Below, in pieces: positions 7,555-13,141 of a stretch of 28,593 bases of DNA. Made by a program: the position numbers and the translations under genes. A model generated the notes under the pieces. It had not been told where the DNA came from. It worked only from the letters and a program-made list of their open reading frames with translations, and made no database searches. This DNA comes from CAYZEE01 sp964477485 (GTDB taxonomy: Bacteria; Patescibacteriota; Microgenomatia; Levybacterales; UBA12049). Position 1 is the stretch's first letter. Each line of letters begins with the position of its first letter. The stretch spans positions 1 to 28,593 of the forward strand of contig CAYZEE010000011.1 in NCBI GenBank assembly GCA_964477485.1, given 5' to 3'.

Positions 7555-7584
7555 TTGCATTGTACTCTAAGTTTTCCATATACT
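7555..7584 (+). promoter_or_regulatory. Promoter of the gene at 7591, interlocked with the gltX promoter
   Basis: TTGCAT (7555-7560), an 18-base spacer and TATACT (7579-7584). Transcription would start at or next to the ATG at 7591, giving a leaderless mRNA. Both boxes overlap boxes of the opposite promoter. Confidence 0.55.
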
Positions 7585-7587
7585 CAA
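7559..7587 (-). promoter_or_regulatory. Promoter of gltX
   Basis: On the minus strand TTGAGT (complement of 7582-7587), a 17-base spacer and TACAAT (complement of 7559-7564), about 9 bases before the ATG at 7549. The -10 box occupies the -35 box of the + promoter and the reverse. Confidence 0.6.
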
Positions 7588-7590
7588 GAC

Positions 7591-8646
7591 ATGATAACCT
7601 TAAGCCGCGCAGATTCTCTCACCAAATCGGCAATCAAATGGACAGCGGTAATAATTATCTCTATACTGCTAATTACATTCCTTTTCAGAATTGGTACGGC
7701 TATAAAAGAACGCTTTTTACCAACGCCACTTCCGCCACCAACCGTTGCATTTGGTAAATTATCTGCCATTGATTTTCCTCAAAATACAACGAATGATAGG
7801 CAGCTGAATTTTTCACTTAATACGCTGACAGGTACTTTACCTTCCTTTTCCGATAGAGCAAAAGTATACAAAATAGTACCAAATAAGCCTGACCTGCTTG
7901 CCCTTACAAAAACCCAACAGAAAGTCTCGGGTATCGGATTTACTTCATCGCCCACGCATCTTTCCGGAGATGTTTACCAATGGACAGACTCAGATCCAAT
8001 TGCACGCAAAATTAAATTCAATATTTACTCACTTGATTTTAATTTATCTTCATCTTTTTTAACAAATCAGGTTATTTACTCTGGGACTAATTTACCAGAC
8101 CAAAATCAAGCAATAGGGATAGCGCAATCATTCCTTTCCAGTATGTCTTCTTTCCCGCAGGATATAGATCCTGTAAAAACAAAAGCAGTTCTTTTTTCAA
8201 TCAATAACTATTCACTTGTCCCTGCGACAAGCATAGGTAACGCGCAGATAATAAGAGTTGATTTCTTTCAAAAAGATATGGATAAAATGCCAATATATTA
8301 TCCTGATGCAACTAAATCAAATATGAGTGTTTTTGTGGGAGGAGGGGAAAGGGAAGCCCAAGTGGTTAAAGTAGATTTTATCTATCAATCTATATCTAAT
8401 GAATTTTCTACATATCCCATTAAAACTGCAGATGAGACATTTTCAGAGCTTAAGGAAAATAAGGCTTATATCGCCTCTTACGGCGATAACCCCAATAACA
8501 GAAACATAGCAATAAATGACGTGTCTTTAGGGTATTATATTGGAGAAAGCAAAGAGGATTATCTCATGCCAATTGTTGTCTTTAAAGGGACCAATGGTTT
8601 CGTAGCCTACGTTTCGGCCGTCAAGGACGAATGGATAAATAATTAA
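7591..8646 (+). CDS. Membrane-anchored exported protein, unknown function
   Basis: A 351-residue protein with one N-terminal membrane helix (about 9-32, KWTAVIIISILLITFLF), a proline-rich linker (LPTPLPPPTV) and a soluble, Ser/Thr/Asn-rich outer part of about 300 residues. That part is beta-rich by eye. Its second half has two conserved-looking blocks, AQIIRVDFFQKDMDKMPIYY and VSLGYYIGESKEDYLMPIVV. The ending (LMPIVVFKGTNGFVAYVSAV) loosely recalls PepSY/YycI-like folds, but this is only an impression. Start 7591 is used because the promoter at 7555-7584 points to it; the in-frame ATG at 7555 lies within that promoter. The 3' end overlaps the dacA 3' end by 26 bases. Neighbouring cell-wall and lipid genes suggest an envelope role. 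I do not recognise the family. Confidence 0.75.
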   Translation: MITLSRADSLTKSAIKWTAVIIISILLITFLFRIGTAIKERFLPTPLPPPTVAFGKLSAIDFPQNTTNDRQLNFSLNTLTGTLPSFSDRAKVYKIVPNKPDLLALTKTQQKVSGIGFTSSPTHLSGDVYQWTDSDPIARKIKFNIYSLDFNLSSSFLTNQVIYSGTNLPDQNQAIGIAQSFLSSMSSFPQDIDPVKTKAVLFSINNYSLVPATSIGNAQIIRVDFFQKDMDKMPIYYPDATKSNMSVFVGGGEREAQVVKVDFIYQSISNEFSTYPIKTADETFSELKENKAYIASYGDNPNNRNIAINDVSLGYYIGESKEDYLMPIVVFKGTNGFVAYVSAVKDEWINN

Positions 8647-9568
8647 TTTTGCCAGAAACAAGCCCAAGAAGCTTAAGAGTATCGCCAAATCTATCTTCGC
8701 TTTTCATAACAACAACAATAAGAGTATGTCCATTCTCAACTTTTGATGTAACCAGAACCTCTCCGGCTTCATCTGTAAAACCCGTTTTTATGCCGTCAAT
8801 CCCATCTATTCCTAAAAGCTTATTAAGATTAGACACTGAATAAACATTTTTTCCGCTTACATCTGAAATTATTTTATATTTGGTTGCTACGATTTGCGCA
8901 AGTGTTTTATTCTTGAGCAAAACTCCGGCAAGTCTTGCTAAATCAAACGCAGTTGTATAATCTCCATTATCTTCAAGGCCTGCGGGGTCTATAAAATGAG
9001 TATTATAGAGATTAAAAAGATTTGCATTTTCATTCATTTTTTTAACAAATGCGCCAACTCCTCCTGGATAATTTTGGGCAATAACAAAGGCCGCGTCATT
9101 TGCGGAAGGCAGAAGCATAGCATAAAGCAAATTTGAAAAAGTTAATGTGTCACCCTGCAATAATCCCAAAATAGAACCCTCATCCATTGGTTCTTTAACA
9201 GTTAATACATCCTGAGGTTTGAAATAGCCAATAGCGGTCAGGGCTGTCATAATCTTAGTCGTTGATGCGGGAGAAAATCGAAGATTATCATTTTTAGCAA
9301 AAAGAACGACCCCTGAATCTTTATCTATAACCACTGAAGCTTTTGCAGTTAATTGCGGTCTATTCTTGTCTCTAAGAAGCGGATATTTAGAAAAGCTAGC
9401 CGGCAATGGCTGTGGAAGAATTGCATTCTCGTTTATCTTTCTTTGTAGGTAAATATCAATAATGACGACCACAAGAAGAAGAAAAGTAAGAAACACGGGG
9501 ATAAAAAGTATATTTAGTTTTATAAGATGTTTCTTAAAGATCTTAATCAGCGATTGATAATCTTTCAT
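8621..9568 (-). CDS. dacA: D-alanyl-D-alanine carboxypeptidase (peptidase S11, low-mass PBP)
   Basis: Trims the terminal D-Ala from peptidoglycan stem peptides outside the membrane. The three active-site motifs of the family are clear: SxxK as STTK (102-105), SxN as SAN (155-157) and KTG (261-263, in DGIKTGFTDEAGEVLVTS). An N-terminal membrane helix (about 18-40) anchors it; the C-terminal beta domain and amphipathic tail seen in PBP5 are missing, so anchoring is at the other end. The length of 315 residues matches the bare catalytic domain. The start lies inside the 3' end of aspS (26-base overlap), so the two are co-transcribed and probably coupled in translation. It implies a peptidoglycan wall. 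Confidence 0.92.
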   Translation of the reverse strand: MKDYQSLIKIFKKHLIKLNILFIPVFLTFLLLVVVIIDIYLQRKINENAILPQPLPASFSKYPLLRDKNRPQLTAKASVVIDKDSGVVLFAKNDNLRFSPASTTKIMTALTAIGYFKPQDVLTVKEPMDEGSILGLLQGDTLTFSNLLYAMLLPSANDAAFVIAQNYPGGVGAFVKKMNENANLFNLYNTHFIDPAGLEDNGDYTTAFDLARLAGVLLKNKTLAQIVATKYKIISDVSGKNVYSVSNLNKLLGIDGIDGIKTGFTDEAGEVLVTSKVENGHTLIVVVMKSEDRFGDTLKLLGLVSGKINYLSIRP

Positions 9569-10901
9569 CTACTCTCTCCATATCTCTTGGGAAAAGGCTC
9601 GCTTCTCGAATATTCTTAAGTCCCAAAATCTTCATTGTAACCCTCTCAAGTCCGAAAGAGAATCCACCTTCAGGAGGCATACCGTATCTAAAAGCCTGAA
9701 GATACAGTTCAAACATTTTAGGATTTAATCCTCTTTTCCTAAGACTTTCCATCAACTGCTGATAATCATTTATTCTCTGGCTTCCGCTCATAATTTCAAC
9801 TCCACGAAAAAGCATGTCATAACTCAAACTATATTTCGGATCTTTAGGATCCGGCATGGTATAAAATGGTTTTGCCATTGTAGGAAAATGTGTAATTGTA
9901 ACAAAATCACTTTTATATTTTTTCCTCGCCCATTCGCAAATATCCACCTCATCTTGAGGGGTTAAATCTTTTTCTTTTCGATTATCTCTTTTAAATTCTT
10001 TATAGATTATTTCCTGAGTTTCTCTTACGGTTAAACGCGGGATTTTTTCATAGACAATTTTTCCTATACTAAAATCTTTTAATATATTTACGCATTTTTC
10101 TTCAACATGTTTTACTATTAAAACGGCAACCTCCTCAAATAAATCCAAAAGTTCTTCAAAATCAACAAAGCCGATTTCACAATCCATCTGGGTTGTTTCT
10201 GTCAGATGTCGGGTGGTAACAGACGGCTCTGCTCTGTATGCATGCGCAATCGTAAAAACCCTCTCAAAAACTGAGACCATCATTTGTTTATAAAGTTGAG
10301 GACTTTGCGCCAAAAATGCCTTATGTTTATAATACTTAATCTCAAAAAGCTCAGCGCCTCCTTCAGTAGCGCTGACAACCACAGTCGGAACAACAATCTC
10401 TGTGCATCCTAATTTCTTGCTGGCATTTCTAAATCCATCAAGAATTGATTCTTGAACTCTAAAGATTGATGAAATTTTTGGATGACGAAGGGCAAGCGCA
10501 CGGTAATCCAAAAGCGTTGGCAACTCAAGATTTAAAACCTCTCCTCCCATGTCAAAAGGGAGAGATTCGGCTCTTGAGACAATATTAATTGAAGAAACTT
10601 CTACTTCAACTGCTCCAGACTCCAAATCTTTGTTAATGGTATTCTCCGGCCTCTTTTTTATATGCCCTTCTACTTCAACTACATACTCCGGCTTAAGCTC
10701 TTGAGCTGTCTTATAAGCATCTTCTGAAACTTTTGGATTTATCACTAGCTGAACAAGCCCCGAATAATCTCTAAGATCAAGGAAAATAAGTTTTCCGTGA
10801 TCTCTTCTTGTTTTAATCCAACCTTTTAGTAAAGCTTTTTGGCCTACGTATCCAGCAGTTTCGCAAGCCGAAGTCCTTTTTGATAAAATCAATTTAGCCA
10901 T
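9543..10901 (-). CDS. aspS: Aspartyl-tRNA synthetase, archaeal type (possibly non-discriminating)
   Basis: A class II synthetase. It has an N-terminal OB-fold anticodon-binding domain (GWIKTRRDHGKLIFLDLRD), then the catalytic core: EGGAELFEI, FLAQSPQLYKQMM, motif 2 AYRAEPSVTTRHLTE and motif 3 GGFSFGLERV, with LFPRDMERVDERL at the end. The 452 residues, without the large GAD insertion of bacterial AspRS, match the archaeal/eukaryotic form. Enzymes of this form in organisms without AsnRS also charge tRNA-Asn, which GatCAB then amidates; whether that holds here cannot be told from the window. The promoter at 10940-10968 gives a leader of about 32 bases with two ATTCTGAATT repeats and no Shine-Dalgarno. 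First gene of aspS - dacA. AsnRS is less likely because of the QSPQLYKQMM and GGAELF segments. Confidence 0.88.
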   Translation of the reverse strand: MAKLILSKRTSACETAGYVGQKALLKGWIKTRRDHGKLIFLDLRDYSGLVQLVINPKVSEDAYKTAQELKPEYVVEVEGHIKKRPENTINKDLESGAVEVEVSSINIVSRAESLPFDMGGEVLNLELPTLLDYRALALRHPKISSIFRVQESILDGFRNASKKLGCTEIVVPTVVVSATEGGAELFEIKYYKHKAFLAQSPQLYKQMMVSVFERVFTIAHAYRAEPSVTTRHLTETTQMDCEIGFVDFEELLDLFEEVAVLIVKHVEEKCVNILKDFSIGKIVYEKIPRLTVRETQEIIYKEFKRDNRKEKDLTPQDEVDICEWARKKYKSDFVTITHFPTMAKPFYTMPDPKDPKYSLSYDMLFRGVEIMSGSQRINDYQQLMESLRKRGLNPKMFELYLQAFRYGMPPEGGFSFGLERVTMKILGLKNIREASLFPRDMERVDERLSIAD

Positions 10902-10905
10902 TTTA

Positions 10906-10936
10906 ATTCTGAATTATAAATTCCGGATTCTGAATT
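10906..10936. repeat. Direct repeats ATTCTGAATT in the aspS leader
   Basis: Two exact 10-base copies (10906-10915 and 10927-10936), 21 bases apart, each nearly self-complementary (ATTC-T-GAAT), with ATTCCGGATT between them. They lie in the 5' leader of aspS, where they could bind a regulator or fold in RNA; they may also be ordinary intergenic repeats of this genome. Confidence 0.55.
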
Positions 10937-10939
10937 CTT

Positions 10940-10968
10940 ATTTTATCCTAGTTTTTCCCTCTTGACAA
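10940..10968 (-). promoter_or_regulatory. Promoter of aspS-dacA
   Basis: On the minus strand TTGTCA (complement of 10963-10968), a 17-base spacer and TAAAAT (complement of 10940-10945). Its -35 box shares five base pairs with the -35 box of the + strand promoter at 10962. Confidence 0.65.
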
Positions 10969-10991
10969 GGTGCTATGCTTTGATATATATA
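10962..10991 (+). promoter_or_regulatory. Promoter of the leader RNA and 84-aa gene
   Basis: A perfect TTGACA (10962-10967) is followed at 16-18 bases by TATATA (10984-10989 or 10986-10991). The start point would be near 11000, about 138 bases before the ATG at 11138, an unusually long leader for this window. Confidence 0.6.
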
Positions 10992-10999
10992 TTTTAATA

Positions 11000-11115
11000 T
11001 ATGAGTCTTTCTCTACGCATAAACAAGTTCCTTGCCCTCTTTATTAGATAAGAGGGAAGGGTTTGTTGTAGAGAAAACAATCCTCTCAATTTAATTTTAA
11101 AACGGGAGGTTTTTT
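11000..11115 (+). ncRNA. Structured leader RNA or small RNA ending in a terminator
   Basis: The transcript from the promoter at 10962 would begin with a long imperfect hairpin. TTTCTCTAC (11008-11016) pairs with GTAGAGAAA (11068-11076), AACAA (11022-11026) with TTGTT (11063-11067), CCTT (11030-11033) with AAGG (11057-11060), and CCCTCT (11035-11040) with AGAGGG (11051-11056); the loop is 10 bases. That is 24 pairs in 69 bases. A terminator hairpin (11082-11115) and then a strong Shine-Dalgarno follow. AGAGG (11051-11055) can also pair with CCTCT of the terminator arm (11082-11086), so a switch between two folds is possible. I see no match to the T-box, preQ1 or fluoride signatures. It could be an attenuator for the 84-aa gene or a free-standing small RNA. 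Confidence 0.55.
11082..11115 (+). terminator. Rho-independent terminator inside the leader of the 84-aa gene
   Basis: CCTCTC (11082-11087) pairs with GGGAGG (11104-11109, one G-T pair) around a 16-base AT loop, followed by TTTTTT (11110-11115). It stands between the promoter and the Shine-Dalgarno at 11122, the layout of an attenuator. Confidence 0.6.
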
Positions 11116-11137
11116 GTTTATAAGGAGGTGAAATTAT

Positions 11138-11392
11138 ATGGGAAAAGGACCAGAATCTTTGGGAACATCGGGCATTGATGCAATGGGACGAGAAGTTACA
11201 TTTGTTGCAGGACCTGATTATCATAGTATTCATCCAATCAAAGCTCTCGATATAGCAGCGGATCTTGAATTAGAAGCTAGACGAGTACAGGGAAGTGCCA
11301 GAAATGCAATGCTGGAAAGAGCGAATGAATTATTTGCTCATGCTGTTCGAAGCGAATTACAAACGAGGACATTTATTCCTACAAGGCAGTAA
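11138..11392 (+). CDS. Small soluble protein, unknown (84 aa)
   Basis: An 84-residue protein starting MGKGPESLGTSGIDAMGREV. The first 35 residues are Gly-rich and probably loose. The rest (about 36-75) reads as two amphipathic helices rich in Ala, Glu, Leu and Arg (ALDIAADLELEARRV, then MLERANELFAHAVRSEL), a helical-hairpin or dimer-type pattern. There is no membrane segment and no cysteine. The start is secure: AAGGAGGTG (11122-11130) lies 7 bases before ATG, among the best ribosome-binding sites in the window. With a consensus promoter and a long structured leader with a terminator, this points to strong, controlled expression. It ends six bases before the converging recJ stop. I do not recognise the family. 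Confidence 0.7.
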   Translation: MGKGPESLGTSGIDAMGREVTFVAGPDYHSIHPIKALDIAADLELEARRVQGSARNAMLERANELFAHAVRSELQTRTFIPTRQ

Positions 11393-11398
11393 GCGTTT

Positions 11399-13111
11399 TT
11401 AATTAGTTTTTATTAAATCCTTTATTTTAAGCTGGAGTTTGCTGTTTCCGTTCCATTTGTTTCGCTCAATTTGGTAGACAAGATCAATACTGTCGCCTAT
11501 ACGAATGTTTTTCGACATCTCGCCCATGTTAAATCCAATAGCATCAAATTGATTAGTTGTGCTTAATTGAAAAACTCTAAGCTTTAAATGCTTTCCGTCT
11601 TCTCCAACTAATCTCATGTCCTCAACAATAACTTTTTTGGTTAAAAAAGCAGGCTGGGGATTTCCCATCCCAAAAGGCGCTAGCTTTTGAATGATTGCAT
11701 CAAGTTTTTCGTTGATATAAGAGAATGGCAGTTCGAGATCTATATAAAGGATTTTTCTAAACTTATCTTCATCAAATAGTTCTTCTGCCAATTCCTCCAT
11801 CCTTCTTTTAAGAAGCAGAAGCTTTTTTGTTTCAACAGTAAAACCCGCAGCCATAGGATGTCCCCCCGCATCAACCAAAAGCTCTGAAACGTTTCTTATA
11901 AATTCAATAATATTAACCCCTCTCACAGACCTGGCTGATGCTTTTGAATAAATTTTGCCTCTTGAAACAACAATCGAAGGTCTATAAAATTCCTCAACCA
12001 ATCTTCCGGCAACCAAACCAATAATACCTTGTTCGTATGATTCATGTTCTATAAAAATTAAACTTTTGAGTTTTGTTTTTTGAGTTTTGTTTTTTGATTT
12101 CGCGTGTTCAAATGCCTCAACCGTCATTTCCTGTCTTCTTTTATTGGTGGTCCCAAGTTTTTCAGCCAAAAATTTAGCTCTGTTTACATCTTTTGTGCAC
12201 AAAAGTCTCAAGCTATCCATTGCATACTCTAAGCGCCCCATTGCATTAAGACGGGGCCCAATTATGTGTCCAATTTGATAAACATCTATTAATTTTTTCT
12301 CAATACCCCCCTCTTTTATAATTGCCAAAAGCCCTACTCTTTTTGTTTGCCTTAATTCTTCAATCCCGAATTTGGTAAGAGTTCTATTTGCTCCGATCAA
12401 AGGAACTAAATCGGCGACTGTCGCCAACGCTACGAGTTCGAGATGCCTAAGCGGGGGTCTTACATCCCGCTTGGCGGGGTCCTGGGCGACCTCAGCGATC
12501 TCCTTTGACAGCAGCCATGCAACTCCCGCTCCGCAAAGTTTTGTGCTATGGACTATTGCGTAAGCGCCGGGCAATTTTTTTGAAGGAACATGATGATCTG
12601 TGATAATCACATCAATTCCCTTTTTTTTTGCAAATTCAACTGCCTCACCGGCCACAATTCCATTATCAACGGTTATTATCAGGGAGCAATTTTTAATTTT
12701 TAATTTTAAATTTTTAATTCCTATCTCCGACAGGCCGTATCCCTCATCTATCCTATGAGGGATATAAGGAGTAACTTTTGCGCCTAAATCAAAAAGTGTT
12801 TCCCAAAGAATTGCGGTTCCGCAGATTCCGTCAACATCATAATCTCCAAAAACTGCAATTTCTTCTTTATTTTCAATTGCTTTTGTAATTCTATCAATTG
12901 CTTTGCCTAGATTCTTTTTATCTATTCCGACATTTTCAAAAGTTACATCTTTTATATCCGGACTTAGAAATTCATCAATCTCTTTTTTAGTTTTTATACC
13001 ACGGTTTTTAAGAAGAGCTTTAGTTACGTCATCAATTTTGAATTTTGATCCTGATTTGATCGGGATTGAACTTTTAATTTTGAATTTAGTAAGTATTTCC
13101 CATTTCTTCAT
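11399..13111 (-). CDS. recJ: Single-stranded-DNA exonuclease RecJ
   Basis: A 5'-3' ssDNA exonuclease for recombination and mismatch repair. DHH motifs: GDYDVDG (89-95), ITVDNGI (146-152), ITDHHVPS (170-177) and VALATVADLVPL (227-238). The DHHA1 part has ASARSVRGVNIIEF and DAGGHPMAAGFTVE, and an OB-type domain closes the protein. All metal-binding Asp/His positions are present, and 570 residues is normal. At least four stretches between conserved motifs look repeat-derived: the N-terminus (KFKIKSSIPIKSGSKFKI), KNLKLKIKN, QDPAKRDVRPP and KNKTQKTKLK; see the repeat entries. The start ATG (13109-13111) lies at the left edge of a palindrome in the 30-base gap to the divergent CCA-adding gene, so leader length is near zero. 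There is no Shine-Dalgarno. Confidence 0.94.
   Translation of the reverse strand: MKKWEILTKFKIKSSIPIKSGSKFKIDDVTKALLKNRGIKTKKEIDEFLSPDIKDVTFENVGIDKKNLGKAIDRITKAIENKEEIAVFGDYDVDGICGTAILWETLFDLGAKVTPYIPHRIDEGYGLSEIGIKNLKLKIKNCSLIITVDNGIVAGEAVEFAKKKGIDVIITDHHVPSKKLPGAYAIVHSTKLCGAGVAWLLSKEIAEVAQDPAKRDVRPPLRHLELVALATVADLVPLIGANRTLTKFGIEELRQTKRVGLLAIIKEGGIEKKLIDVYQIGHIIGPRLNAMGRLEYAMDSLRLLCTKDVNRAKFLAEKLGTTNKRRQEMTVEAFEHAKSKNKTQKTKLKSLIFIEHESYEQGIIGLVAGRLVEEFYRPSIVVSRGKIYSKASARSVRGVNIIEFIRNVSELLVDAGGHPMAAGFTVETKKLLLLKRRMEELAEELFDEDKFRKILYIDLELPFSYINEKLDAIIQKLAPFGMGNPQPAFLTKKVIVEDMRLVGEDGKHLKLRVFQLSTTNQFDAIGFNMGEMSKNIRIGDSIDLVYQIERNKWNGNSKLQLKIKDLIKTN
12064..12097. repeat. 14-bp tandem repeat inside recJ
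   Basis: TTTTGAGTTTTGTT occurs twice in direct succession (12064-12077, 12078-12091) with a partial third copy (to 12097). On the recJ strand it encodes the Lys-rich stretch KNKTQKTKLK. Two copies add 28 bases, so change of one copy would shift the frame. Confidence 0.7.
12447..12481. repeat. GC-rich palindromic insert inside recJ
   Basis: AAGCGGG (12449-12455) and CCCGCTT (12466-12472) form an inverted repeat. CCCGC (12466-12470) can instead pair with GCGGG (12474-12478). GCGGGGGTC and GCGGGGTC are near-direct copies. The segment is far more GC-rich than its surroundings and encodes the DPAKRDVRPP stretch, just before the conserved VALATVADLVPL motif of RecJ. Confidence 0.6.
12690..12719. 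repeat. AT-rich low-complexity repeat inside recJ
   Basis: Repeated TTTTTAA/AATTTT units encode KNLKLKIKN on the recJ strand, just ahead of the conserved ITVDNGI motif. Confidence 0.5.
13034..13087. repeat. Direct repeats flanking a hairpin near the recJ start
   Basis: AATTTTGAATTT occurs at 13034-13045 and 13076-13087. Between them, ATCCTGAT and ATCGGGAT (13048-13066) form a hairpin around TTG with one G-T pair. The insert encodes the KFKI...KFKI stretch at RecJ residues 10-26. This direct-repeat/hairpin/direct-repeat layout resembles a small mobile-repeat insertion. Confidence 0.55.
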
Positions 13112-13135
13112 ATCAAACTGTTTTGATATACTATA
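13110..13135. promoter_or_regulatory. Palindrome and shared -10 region between recJ and the CCA-adding gene
   Basis: ATATCAAA (13110-13117) and TTTGATAT (13122-13129) form an 8-bp inverted repeat with centre CTGT, taking in part of the recJ start codon. TATACT (13127-13132) is a -10 box for the + gene, with a start point almost at its ATG (13142). TATAGT (complement of 13130-13135) could serve recJ. No convincing -35 box was found on either side. The palindrome may be an operator for both genes. Confidence 0.45.
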
Positions 13136-13141
13136 GCAGAT

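Noticed and set aside
7555..7590. Upstream ATG for the exported protein
   Set aside because: It would lie inside its own promoter and add residues before a normal membrane anchor.
11000..11115. T-box, preQ1, fluoride riboswitch or SRP RNA
   Set aside because: Their conserved core sequences are not present; only the generic leader/terminator layout is shared.
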